Below are positions 38,336-46,850 of a stretch of 64,000 bases of DNA, piece by piece. Source of the stretch: Phaeocystidibacter luteus. Lineage in GTDB: Bacteria; Bacteroidota; Bacteroidia; Flavobacteriales; Schleiferiaceae. The stretch lies in contig NZ_WBVO01000009.1 of the NCBI RefSeq assembly GCF_008933115.1, positions 82,734 to 146,733 of the forward strand, given 5' to 3'. The position numbers were made by a program, and so were the translations under genes. The notes under the pieces were generated by a model. That model did no database searches. It was not told the origin of the DNA and saw only the letters and a list, made by a program, of their open reading frames with translations. Numbering within the stretch: the first letter of the stretch is position 1; the number at the start of each line of letters is the position of its first letter.

Positions 38336-38935
38336 ATGAGCAAGAAGAGCGATAAAGTGGAAAACACTGCACAAGAAGAAAACGTAAAGGCTGCCGAGGC
38401 GGCTACGGAAGTTCGTGAAGAAACTGCCAGCGCAGAGAACTCCGAATCAAATACATCTGAAGAAGTTAGCGAAGTAGATAAGCTAAAGGCCGAGGTTGAA
38501 GATCTCAAGAATCAAAACCTCCGCTTGTATGCAGAATTCGAAAACTTCAGAAAGCGCAACGCGCGTGAGCGTGTCGAGCTTTCAACAACAGCTAACCGGG
38601 AAGTACTCGCTGCGCTTCTTCCAATATTGGATGACTTCAAACGCGCATTGTCGAATGTTAGCGAGGAAGAAAAAGAGACGGAAGTAGCAAAGGGACTCGG
38701 TCTTATCAGCTCAAAGCTTCACGAAACACTCAAGCAAAAAGGTCTTAAGCCTATGGAGAACACCGTAGGCAAGAAGTTTGACGTGGACTTCATGGAAGCT
38801 ATCACAAAAATTCCAGCTCCAACACCAGACATGGCAGGTAAGGTGATCGACGAGATCGAAGCCGGCTACATGATTGGAGAAAAGATTCTCCGCTACGCCA
38901 AAGTGGTTGTAGCTGACGGAGAACCGCAAAGCTAA
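38336..38935 (+). CDS. grpE: GrpE, nucleotide exchange factor of DnaK
   Basis: 199 residues. The first 50 are acidic and probably disordered. A long coiled coil follows ([24 protein letters not shown]), then [13 protein letters not shown] and the C-terminal beta domain with [19 protein letters not shown] sequence ([18 protein letters not shown]). It releases ADP from DnaK. It is 4 bp from dnaJ; dnaK itself is elsewhere. Confidence 0.96.
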   Translation: MSKKSDKVENTAQEENVKAAEAATEVREETASAENSESNTSEEVSEVDKLKAEVEDLKNQNLRLYAEFENFRKRNARERVELSTTANREVLAALLPILDDFKRALSNVSEEEKETEVAKGLGLISSKLHETLKQKGLKPMENTVGKKFDVDFMEAITKIPAPTPDMAGKVIDEIEAGYMIGEKILRYAKVVVADGEPQS

Positions 38936-38939
38936 TTCT

Positions 38940-40073
38940 ATGGCGAAGAGAGATTTTTACGACGTACTAGGCGTTAGCAAGAGCGCATCTGCAGATGAAA
39001 TCAAGAAGGCTTATCGCAAACTCGCGATTAAGTATCACCCTGATAAGAACCCTGACGACACCGAGGCAGAAGCCAAGTTTAAGGAGGCTGCCGAAGCTTA
39101 CGAGGTTCTTGGGAATGCAGAGAAGCGTCAGAAGTACGACCAGTACGGACATCAAGCCTTTGGAGCAGGAGCCGGTGGCGGCTTTGGTGGTGGCGGAATG
39201 TCTATGGACGATATCTTCAGCCATTTTGGTGACATCTTTGGCGGCGCCTTCGGTGGCGGCGGGGGTGGCTTTGGAGGCTTCAGTGGTGGCGCCCGTGGCG
39301 GAGCTAGAAAAGGCTCGAACCTCCGAGTACGTGTACGACTCACCCTCGAAGAAATTGCCAACGGCGTAGAGAAGAAAATCAAATTGAAGCGCTCCGTAAG
39401 CGCCGATGGTTTGACCTTCAAGACTTGCCAGACCTGCCATGGCTCTGGTCAAGTTCAACGCGTTCAAAACACCATTCTAGGTCAAATGCGCACCGCAAGT
39501 GCATGTCCAACCTGCCAAGGAACTGGAAAGGTTGTAGACAAGCGCCCAGCGGGTGTTGGTCCAGATGGACTTGAGCGTAAGGACGAAACCGTGAGCATCA
39601 AGATTCCTGCAGGTGTGATGGACGGGATGCAACTTCGCGTTTCTGGAAAAGGAAACGAAGGACCTATGGGCGGCCCAGCGGGCGACCTAATGGTGCTTAT
39701 CGAAGAGGAAGAACACGAAAGCTTGAAGCGTGATGGGAATAACTTGCATTTCGACATGTACATCACCTTCCCTACCGCTGCTATGGGTGGAAGCGTTGAA
39801 ATCCCAACCATTAACGGTCGCGCTCGCGTGAAGGTTGATGCCGGAACACAAAGCGGAAAAGTTCTTCGCCTCAAGGGTAAAGGATTGCCGAGTGTAGAAG
39901 GATACGGCAATGGCGATTTACTGGTTCACCTCAACGTGTGGACTCCAAAGAAGCTATCTCCAGAAGAGAAGAAGACGTTGGAATCGCTAGAGAAGTCCGA
40001 CAACTTCCAACCGAATCCTGGAAGACACGAGAAGGGATTCTTCGAAAGAGTAAAAGACATGTTCGGTCAGTAA
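38940..40073 (+). CDS. dnaJ: DnaJ chaperone with half of the zinc-binding domain lost
   Basis: 377 residues. The J domain (1-70) keeps HPD at 33-35; a Gly/Phe-rich linker covers about 73-124. The usual cysteine-rich domain has four CxxCxGxG motifs. Here only two are present, CQTCHGSG (163-170) and CPTCQGTG (189-196), equivalent to motifs 2 and 3. Motifs 1 and 4, which together bind the other zinc, are replaced by [14 protein letters not shown] and [17 protein letters not shown]. The C-terminal substrate-binding domains are intact ([20 protein letters not shown]). Probably functional with one zinc. Confidence 0.95.
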   Translation: MAKRDFYDVLGVSKSASADEIKKAYRKLAIKYHPDKNPDDTEAEAKFKEAAEAYEVLGNAEKRQKYDQYGHQAFGAGAGGGFGGGGMSMDDIFSHFGDIFGGAFGGGGGGFGGFSGGARGGARKGSNLRVRVRLTLEEIANGVEKKIKLKRSVSADGLTFKTCQTCHGSGQVQRVQNTILGQMRTASACPTCQGTGKVVDKRPAGVGPDGLERKDETVSIKIPAGVMDGMQLRVSGKGNEGPMGGPAGDLMVLIEEEEHESLKRDGNNLHFDMYITFPTAAMGGSVEIPTINGRARVKVDAGTQSGKVLRLKGKGLPSVEGYGNGDLLVHLNVWTPKKLSPEEKKTLESLEKSDNFQPNPGRHEKGFFERVKDMFGQ

Positions 40074-40091
40074 GATCAAACTCCCCAGAAT

Positions 40092-40128
40092 AAAAAAGGC
40101 CCTGCTAGATAGCGGGGCCTTTTCTTTT
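40092..40128. terminator. Bidirectional terminator between dnaJ and the CHU_C protein gene
   Basis: AAGGCCC/GGGCCTT extended by TGCT/AGCG around AGAT forms an 11-bp stem flanked by A6 on the left and TTTTCTTTT on the right. It can end dnaJ on the plus strand and the convergent gene on the minus strand, whose stop codon lies in the T-run. Confidence 0.9.
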
Positions 40129-42052
40129 AATTTTCATTTCTGATTATGGTGACGGGAGCGGTGAATATCACCTCGAAGCCTTCTTGAATGATGTAGTAGT
40201 ACGTTCCGTCTGGCAACGGATTGCCGCCATCATCCTGTCCGCGCCATTCTCCATTGTAGTCGTCCTCTTGGTAGACCACACTTCCCCATCGATTCATCAA
40301 CACAAAACGAACCTGCCTACCATCGGTAATCTCTGGAATCTCCAGGTAATCATTTGATCCGTCTCCATTAGGCGTAATCACATTTTGTAGATCGCTGTAA
40401 TTAGGATTCGGCCACCCCTTGGGAACCATAATAACGGTGAGGGAATCAATACCCTGACAACCGTCGGCGGTGGTCACTTCCACGTAATACACGGTCGTAT
40501 CGTTGATAGGACGAGTTAGCGTATTCGGATCCCGTTGGTCTGAGAAGTAGACCGGATTATCCGCATACCAGTAATACTGCACACCACCACTAGCAGCCAT
40601 GAGAACGTCGTCGCCTTCAACCACAATTTGATCTGGACCAGCATCGACCAACTGGTTAAATCGAACGATCTCAACTGTATCGATTACGGAGTCGGTACAG
40701 GTGTTTGACTTCATGACGACCGTGACCGGGTACTTACCGGGTACCGGCCAGGTAATCCCAGGAGGGAATGGTCCGTTGAAGTAAGTGATGTTGGGCGCTG
40801 GTGTGCCGCCAAAATACCATTCGTAGGTGGCACCGGGAGGAATGTTGTTTCCAAGAGCACCGAAGAAAATGTCCTGTACATTGAAGCATACACTACCTTG
40901 GAAGATACCCCACTCAAGCTCCGGAGATTCATATATCTCAAAGACTTCAAAGACGGTATCGGAGCACTGTGTCCCCGGATTGGTAACGAGCATTACTGTA
41001 TAGATACCTGGAGCATTATACGTAAACACCGGATTGGCTGCATAAGAGGTATCCGTGAGGGAAGTTGTATCGCCAAAATCCCAGAAGTAGCTGTTGCCGT
41101 TGGAAGACTCGTTCGTGAATTGAAGTTCGCGGCCTGAGCAGAAAAGAGAACTATCTTCCATTTGAGTGACCATATCACTTACAACGTTGCGCACGCATGG
41201 ACTCACATTAAACTGGAAGTCGCGACGGACTGTCGTTTCAAGCATTCCGTTGCTGAAGCTCGTCACGCAAATACCCACTACATACTGCCCTTGAGTACTG
41301 GCCTCGCCGTAAATGATACCCGTGAGGCTATCAATCTTAATCTGAGGTGAGCTCGGAATTGGGTTCTCAAATGTTTGAGGGGCAATGAATGGAATAGACT
41401 GGTAAGGTGGTGGCAAAGCAACTGGCGATGGATTCGACGAGCTACCTCCATGAAGAATTTCACAAAACTCATAGTAGAGAGAGTCTCCATCAATATCCGT
41501 GGCTGAGGCATCGATATTGAGCGGCTCGTTTGCGCAAATCACGATGGGTGGCGTGGCCGCAAATTGAGGTGAAGATCCACAAACGTCGTTCGGTGGAACG
41601 CGCACCGTATACGTATTTCCCCAGCTACCAGAGTTAGGAATGTTATCAATCGAACCGTTTCGACAGCAGCGTTGCCATGTGATGTCGTATCCGTCTGGGC
41701 TCGACGGCAAAGTGATAACCGCCTCGTAATCGGCATACTCGGTACATAGTCCAGCCGGGATGGTAAGGCAAGGGTCCCCTGAATTCACTGGAACTTGGTT
41801 GATTGTACCTACTGGAGTATTGGGGGTAGCGCTTACAAATGCGCCCGTGGTACCGTTAAAAACGCGAATGGAAATAGTTGGGTCGAACGGCGCACCGCCA
41901 CCGGCGCAATCGCGGTACACGCGAACTCTGACGAGGTAATTGTTTCCGCCTTGACACTCATAGGTTATCTCTCCACCCACCAAGTGAGCGGCGAAGGTCG
42001 AGAAGCTGAGTAGCAGGGCAAAGCACGCAATGAGGGGGCGCGTTCTAGCCAT
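40127..42052 (-). CDS. Gliding-motility-associated (CHU_C) surface protein with PKD domain, T9SS type B
   Basis: 641 residues. A signal peptide is followed by AHLVGGEITYEC..., a module shared with the type A protein at 31705-33066. Mid-protein (about 315-375) is a PKD-like domain (FTNESSNGNSYFWDFGDTTS... FTYNAPGIYTVMLVTNPG). The end is a type B sorting domain: VITPNGDGSNDYLEI, FVLMNRWGSVVYQ and LPDGTYYYIIQ. Type B proteins are exported by T9SS, usually with a PorP/SprF partner, and such a partner is the next gene upstream. Many Cys pairs suggest a disulfide-stabilised adhesin. Substrate unknown. Confidence 0.88.
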   Translation of the reverse strand: MARTRPLIACFALLLSFSTFAAHLVGGEITYECQGGNNYLVRVRVYRDCAGGGAPFDPTISIRVFNGTTGAFVSATPNTPVGTINQVPVNSGDPCLTIPAGLCTEYADYEAVITLPSSPDGYDITWQRCCRNGSIDNIPNSGSWGNTYTVRVPPNDVCGSSPQFAATPPIVICANEPLNIDASATDIDGDSLYYEFCEILHGGSSSNPSPVALPPPYQSIPFIAPQTFENPIPSSPQIKIDSLTGIIYGEASTQGQYVVGICVTSFSNGMLETTVRRDFQFNVSPCVRNVVSDMVTQMEDSSLFCSGRELQFTNESSNGNSYFWDFGDTTSLTDTSYAANPVFTYNAPGIYTVMLVTNPGTQCSDTVFEVFEIYESPELEWGIFQGSVCFNVQDIFFGALGNNIPPGATYEWYFGGTPAPNITYFNGPFPPGITWPVPGKYPVTVVMKSNTCTDSVIDTVEIVRFNQLVDAGPDQIVVEGDDVLMAASGGVQYYWYADNPVYFSDQRDPNTLTRPINDTTVYYVEVTTADGCQGIDSLTVIMVPKGWPNPNYSDLQNVITPNGDGSNDYLEIPEITDGRQVRFVLMNRWGSVVYQEDDYNGEWRGQDDGGNPLPDGTYYYIIQEGFEVIFTAPVTIIRNEN

Positions 42053-42075
42053 AGGGTTTAGGTTTCTTTAGAGCC

Positions 42076-42107
42076 AAAAAAAGGCCGCTTCCTAAGAAAC
42101 GGCCTTT
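42076..42107 (-). terminator. Terminator of the PorP/SprF gene
   Basis: On the minus strand AAAGGCCG and CGGCCTTT pair (with an inner TTC/GAA extension) and run into seven T. It implies that the CHU_C gene downstream is at least partly transcribed separately. Confidence 0.85.
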
Positions 42108-42140
42108 CTTGTTATTATCATCCGATAAGTGACGACCGTA

Positions 42141-43712
42141 TTATTCTACGATCTTCACCCAAAGGCGACCGTTGTATTGACCTCTGAGGTTCGATTCACG
42201 AGCCGCGTCAGCAGCATTGTAATTGTTGAACTTCATAAGGTATACGTAGTACATATTGTTTACGCGGTCTTGGAATACATTCACGTCCAAGCCTTGGTTC
42301 TGCAAGCGTTGCATGAGGCGACGAGCGTTGTTCTCGCTGCCGAATACACCCGCAGTTACGTAGTATCCTGGTGAACCCGGCTGTACGTTGCTAGCATAGT
42401 TGGATTCGTCGTATCCACTAATACCCGCATTGTTGTTACCGCCGTTGTTGGTGTTGGTATTACCACCACCATTAGGGTCCATTCCGTTCATGCGATCACC
42501 ACCCGTGTTCGGATTGTTTCCGCCGTTGTTCGGATTGTTACCACCTTGGTTTCCTCCTTGGTTTCCACCTTGATTACCACCTTGGTTTGTATTGTTGTTA
42601 CGGTTGTTGCGGTTGTTCTCATCGCCAGGGCGATAGAGCTCCATACCTTCAACTACCTCACGAACCTTCTCTTCGATGTCTTCATTTTCTTGAGCCTCTA
42701 GCTCTTCTTTGAATTCTTCGAAACGCTCGCGGATATACTCTTCGTTGTCATCCTCCATTCTGCGGAGTTGATCTTTGAGTCGACGCAATTCAGATTCCAT
42801 ACGTTCGTCGTCGCTGTTCGAACCGAAGCGGTACGTAAGCATAAACTCGTGTGAGGTTCCGAATGAAGTACCGTATGTATTGGTACTAAAGTCATACGCG
42901 TAGCCCACCGTAAGTTGCTCTGTGAGGTGAACACCGATGTTAGCTGTGATTGCATAATCTGAGCGGAACATCGCGCCAACGAAACCGTAGTCCTTCATGT
43001 TGAAGATGGCACCCGCATCAATCTGCGTAGGCACATTCGGTGCAGTTCTCACCAATACCATTGGGCTTAGCACACGCTTGTCGCCTTGAATCTCCCAGTC
43101 GTACTGAGCGTTAAACACAAAGTGACGAATCAAGCTATACTCCACCGGCCCGTTGTAGTTATCAGAATACTCCACCGGAGCACCGATGAGCTGCGGAACA
43201 GCGGCACCGATTTGGAATCCGTTGATGTTCAAGTTAACACCAAAGTTGAGGTCGAAATTGCCTCTACGAAGATTCGGATAAAGCAATGGATCGAACTCGT
43301 CGTCCACGCGAATCTTATCGAAATCGATGTTGTTATCGAGGTATCCAGCTGCCAAACCAAAGCTCAATGTGTTGGTTTTTGACAATTGAACGTGGTATGC
43401 GTAGGCACCGTACACACCCGTTCTCTGGATGATGTCGGTACGATCGGTATATGCGTAAACGCTGTATCCGATCTTTTCGCGATTCAAAGCACCGTTTACC
43501 GTTAGCGCCGATGTCTCTGGTCCGCCTTCGATTCCTGACCATTGGCGGCGGTGAATGAGGCTAGCTTCGGTTACTCCATCGATACCTGACTGTGCCGGGT
43601 TATAGATGAATGGAGTGAAGAAGTAATTGCTGTACAGCGGGATTTGCTGAGCCTGAGCCGAACCGGCAAGGAGCAAACCAACTACTGCTGTGAGGATATG
43701 AGATTTTTTCAT
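42141..43712 (-). CDS. PorP/SprF-type outer-membrane protein fused to a SPOR domain
   Basis: 523 residues, far longer than the roughly 300-330 of ordinary PorP/SprF. Order: signal peptide (1-21); PorP/SprF beta-barrel (about 22-305: QIPLYSNYFFTPFIYNPAQSG, LIHRRQWSGIEGGPET, ending HEFMLTYRFG); a charged coiled coil (about 308-360); an Asn/Gly-rich linker with GGNQ repeats (about 363-443); and a C-terminal SPOR domain (446-523: YYVTAGVFGSENNARRLMQR ... YYVYLMKF). PorP/SprF proteins partner with T9SS type B cargo; SPOR domains bind denuded peptidoglycan. The gene is flanked by two type B proteins, and the upstream one is only 5 bp away. Confidence 0.9.
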   Translation of the reverse strand: MKKSHILTAVVGLLLAGSAQAQQIPLYSNYFFTPFIYNPAQSGIDGVTEASLIHRRQWSGIEGGPETSALTVNGALNREKIGYSVYAYTDRTDIIQRTGVYGAYAYHVQLSKTNTLSFGLAAGYLDNNIDFDKIRVDDEFDPLLYPNLRRGNFDLNFGVNLNINGFQIGAAVPQLIGAPVEYSDNYNGPVEYSLIRHFVFNAQYDWEIQGDKRVLSPMVLVRTAPNVPTQIDAGAIFNMKDYGFVGAMFRSDYAITANIGVHLTEQLTVGYAYDFSTNTYGTSFGTSHEFMLTYRFGSNSDDERMESELRRLKDQLRRMEDDNEEYIRERFEEFKEELEAQENEDIEEKVREVVEGMELYRPGDENNRNNRNNNTNQGGNQGGNQGGNQGGNNPNNGGNNPNTGGDRMNGMDPNGGGNTNTNNGGNNNAGISGYDESNYASNVQPGSPGYYVTAGVFGSENNARRLMQRLQNQGLDVNVFQDRVNNMYYVYLMKFNNYNAADAARESNLRGQYNGRLWVKIVE

Positions 43713-43717
43713 GAGTC

Positions 43718-45862
43718 TTAGTCGTTATTGCGAAGGATGGTAATTGCTCCCTTGAAGCGAATTTCGTCGCCACAAGCCAATACGTAATAGTAGGTTCCGT
43801 CTGGCAACTCATTGCCTCCGTTATCTACGCCTGTCCAACCGCTCGTATAGTTCTCTTCCGTATAAACTTCAGATCCCCAACGGTTCATAATTACGAGGTC
43901 GCAACCATCCGTGCGTACCACTTCGCTCAAGTCAAACACATCGTTCGCACCGTCGCCATTTGGCGTCATCACGTTTTGAACGTTAGACAGGTTTGGACCA
44001 CCGGCGAATGGATCTTCTACAATTACAAGCATAGAGTCAATCGCCGTACAACCGTTAGCGGCTGTAACCTCAACGAAGTACCATGTAGTGTCTTTAACTG
44101 GACGAGAGAGTGTGTTTGGATCTCGTTGGTTTGAGAAGTAAACCGGTTCGTTAGCGTACCAGTAGTACGATACGCCACCAGAAGCGGCCATAACAACATC
44201 TTCGTCTTGACCAATAACTTGATCTGGACCAGCATCTGCATTCACCACAAGTGGGAAGAGAATAAGTGTGTCGTAAGAAATACATTGGTTCACTCCTCGA
44301 GCTTCCACCCAATATGTACCAGGGGTGCTGAGGTATTGTGAGGTTCCAATGAATCCGTTTGACCAAGTGTACTGTAGTCCGTTTCCGTTTACTGCAATAA
44401 GTACTGAATCGTCTGCACAGATGGCAACGGAATCAGAAGGCAGGAATTGGAAAGTAGGAAGAGGGACAATGTTAACCTGGATTGGCGTGGTTATCCACGT
44501 ACAGGCGACATTGCTTATGACTAATCGGTATTCTGCTGAATCTGGAATAAGTGTGGTATCCACTTGCAGGCGTGGATTTGTGTCGTTAGGGATGTTAGTC
44601 CAAGTACCGCCGTTGAGCGGGAAGCGAGCTTGCCATTGGTAATCCCAATCTGCGCCTGTCGCATCTGCGCCAAGGAGCACACTATCTTCAATACAAATGA
44701 TAGTTGGTGCATTCGCATTTCCAGGCCAAGGGATGGCGGATATTTCTGTATCAGGAACGGTATCCATGAACACGTACTTTGGATCTGCTCCTAGTGTGGT
44801 ACATCCTGTAGTTGTATCGGTAACCTCGAGGTAGATTTCCATTTCGAATGGATTTACCGCGTTGGCCATGTGACTAGCGTTAAACCAGAAGGTGTCATTC
44901 ATTGCGCCTGCAATAGGAATGAAGGTGTCTATGCCAAATTGGTCAACCGAATCTCGATACCACTGATAGGTATAAACTTCGCCCGGAAGCTGTGGAGCTT
45001 CTCCGTAGAACATTACACTATCTGTTTCACAGAATTGAACTGAATCCGTAACCAAGGCTGGGAATGGTTCATCTAGGAACACGATCCAAGGCTGAACTTG
45101 ATTGACTGGATTACCGAAGGTGATAATTGGCGAAGGAATGTAATTGACGATGGTCACCGGATCACTTGTACCTGGACAAACGGGACCAGAGCTCACCTCA
45201 ACTGAATAGTCGCCTGGCAACCAAACGAGGAGTGAATCGAAGCGGTCGTCCGTTCTACCCACCTGAGCAATGCGAACGTCTACGCCATTGACCATCCATT
45301 GGTAGTTGAAGCCCGGGTTTGCGTAAAGAACGATGGTATCGTCTACACATTTCCCGAAGTCATCTGGGTTTCCTGGTGTGTAATTGTTTCTGAAGGCGCC
45401 TTTGATATTTGCGGTATCAATCTCAGCCGGAATGGTCACATTCACGTTAACCTCAAAGATGTTTGATTGAGTAACGGGATTAGTAGATTCGAATCTGATC
45501 GAGTAAGTTCCATTCGTTGTAATCGTCTCAGGAATAACAATGGTTACCGTCTTAGGGGTGAGCGAGCTGTTGGTGTCCTGAATCGGGTTTCCAGTATTTG
45601 GAAGCCACTTCGCAATTGGGACATTCAATGTAGCTGGATCCGTGAAATCCGCAGTTGCAGCGGTACCAGGGGTCATCAATACATCAAAAGAGTTGTTCGC
45701 GAGATACGTTCCCGTAAGTGACATATTCATGATCAGGGAGTCTCCCGTACAAGCCGAAGCATTTGGGGTCTGAATAACAGTAATAGCCTGACCAAACGCA
45801 AAATTCCCAGCGAGAATCATTAGCGCCATGCCAAGCCACTTCAATCGTAGTGATCGTTTCAT
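43718..45862 (-). CDS. Gliding-motility-associated (CHU_C) surface protein, T9SS type B
   Basis: 714 residues. A signal peptide (MKRSLRLKWLGMALMILAG) precedes several Ig/PKD-like repeats with paired Cys (SACTGDSLIM, FCETDSVMFYGE, ICADDSVLIAV). The C-terminus is a type B sorting domain (VMTPNGDGANDVFDLSEV, LVIMNRWGSEVYTEENY, LPDGTYYYVLACG), close in sequence to that of the 40127-42052 protein, including the preceding segment DAGPDQV...MAASGGVSYYWYANEPVYF. It is 5 bp from the PorP-SPOR gene, so the two are one unit and probably cargo and partner. Confidence 0.87.
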   Translation of the reverse strand: MKRSLRLKWLGMALMILAGNFAFGQAITVIQTPNASACTGDSLIMNMSLTGTYLANNSFDVLMTPGTAATADFTDPATLNVPIAKWLPNTGNPIQDTNSSLTPKTVTIVIPETITTNGTYSIRFESTNPVTQSNIFEVNVNVTIPAEIDTANIKGAFRNNYTPGNPDDFGKCVDDTIVLYANPGFNYQWMVNGVDVRIAQVGRTDDRFDSLLVWLPGDYSVEVSSGPVCPGTSDPVTIVNYIPSPIITFGNPVNQVQPWIVFLDEPFPALVTDSVQFCETDSVMFYGEAPQLPGEVYTYQWYRDSVDQFGIDTFIPIAGAMNDTFWFNASHMANAVNPFEMEIYLEVTDTTTGCTTLGADPKYVFMDTVPDTEISAIPWPGNANAPTIICIEDSVLLGADATGADWDYQWQARFPLNGGTWTNIPNDTNPRLQVDTTLIPDSAEYRLVISNVACTWITTPIQVNIVPLPTFQFLPSDSVAICADDSVLIAVNGNGLQYTWSNGFIGTSQYLSTPGTYWVEARGVNQCISYDTLILFPLVVNADAGPDQVIGQDEDVVMAASGGVSYYWYANEPVYFSNQRDPNTLSRPVKDTTWYFVEVTAANGCTAIDSMLVIVEDPFAGGPNLSNVQNVMTPNGDGANDVFDLSEVVRTDGCDLVIMNRWGSEVYTEENYTSGWTGVDNGGNELPDGTYYYVLACGDEIRFKGAITILRNND

Positions 45863-45885
45863 TGATAAAGGTTTATTCCAGGTTG

Positions 45886-45918
45886 CAAATTAAGGGTTTT
45901 ACAACTCTTTACGTGCAA
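45886..45918 (-). promoter_or_regulatory. Possible promoter of the CHU_C/PorP unit
   Basis: Minus strand TTG, 22 bp, TTAATTTG (one mismatch to TAnnTTTG), 24 bp before the ATG. The rest of the 163-bp divergent gap shows no stronger candidate. Confidence 0.35.
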
Positions 45919-46025
45919 TGTAGTCAAAGACGTACATTTGAGGGAGCACATGTTGCTCGTGAACGCTTCACAGAGCATCATTGTTTATTATACGCTCAGA
46001 AAATCATTACGGTTGGTACAGTTTC

Positions 46026-46382
46026 ATGAAAAATAGAATTCAAGCCTTCGGTTATGCCTTCAGCGGTATTCGCAGTTTGCTTCGCGAACCGCACTTCCGA
46101 TTTCACTCCTTCGCGTTTCTACTCGTAACTACGAGCGCTTGGTACTTTGGGGTGACAAACACCGAATGGACCATCCTTCTTCTCACGTCCGCCCTAGTGC
46201 TCGCTCTCGAAGGCTTAAACTCTGGTATTGAGAACTTAGCAGATGCGCTCCATCCAGAGACCCATCCCCTGATAAAAAAATGTAAGGATATTTCAGCCGG
46301 CGCCGTCCTTCTAGCCGCTATCTTGGCCGCCGCCATTGGCATCATCATTTTCACACCCTACATTATTGCACTTGCAAAATGA
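46026..46382 (+). CDS. dgkA: Diacylglycerol / undecaprenol kinase family protein
   Basis: 118 residues from MKNRIQAFGYAFSGIRSL; an upstream in-frame ATG adds 15 residues that are not family-like. Three membrane segments (about 28-46, 50-68 with the signature ALEGLNSGIENLADAL in the following loop, and 90-113). The Glu and Asn of the signature and the DISAGAVLL segment are the conserved catalytic region. Gram-positive-type members phosphorylate undecaprenol. Which lipid is used here cannot be told. The stop codon overlaps the next start by 4 bp. Confidence 0.88.
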   Translation: MKNRIQAFGYAFSGIRSLLREPHFRFHSFAFLLVTTSAWYFGVTNTEWTILLLTSALVLALEGLNSGIENLADALHPETHPLIKKCKDISAGAVLLAAILAAAIGIIIFTPYIIALAK

Positions 46383-46843
46383 ACTACAACGAGATTTTTT
46401 CTAAAGCAGAAGAGATTCTTTCCACCAACGGTACAAAAGGCATTACCGAAGTATGCGAGCTTCTCATGAATGAAATCGAATACTACAATTGGGTGGGCTT
46501 CTATTTCATGAATGATGAAACGCAAATCTTAGAAATTGGTCCATATGCCGGTGCCGAAACCGAACACACTCGCATTCCATACGGCAAGGGAATTTGTGGC
46601 CAAGTAGCTGTTTCAGGGGAAACGTTTAAAGTAGATGATGTGTACGCTCAAGACAACTACATCGCTTGCTCGATCGAAACCAAAGCGGAACTGGTTGTCC
46701 CAATGAAGCGCAACGGAAGTGTGATTGGTCAGATTGATATCGACTCGCACCATGCGACTCCTTTCACTGACGAAGACGAAGTGCTTCTCAGCCAAATATG
46801 CGATCTCGTTGCCGCACTAGATTTGTCCCCATTCGGACATTAG
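46379..46843 (+). CDS. GAF-domain protein, free methionine-R-sulfoxide reductase-like
   Basis: 154 residues, a single GAF domain. The segments NWVGFYF, IPYGKGICGQVAVSGETF, DNYIACSIETKAELVVP and GQIDIDSHHATPFTDEDEVL match the fRMsr (YebR/MsrC) group, which reduces free Met-R-sulfoxide. Of the three Cys seen in E. coli fRMsr, equivalents of Cys94 (C73) and Cys118 (C97) are present, while the Cys84 position is His63. Activity is likely but may use a changed disulfide route. It ends only 7 bp from the convergent permease gene. Confidence 0.7.
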   Translation: MNYNEIFSKAEEILSTNGTKGITEVCELLMNEIEYYNWVGFYFMNDETQILEIGPYAGAETEHTRIPYGKGICGQVAVSGETFKVDDVYAQDNYIACSIETKAELVVPMKRNGSVIGQIDIDSHHATPFTDEDEVLLSQICDLVAALDLSPFGH

Positions 46844-46850
46844 CCGCCTG

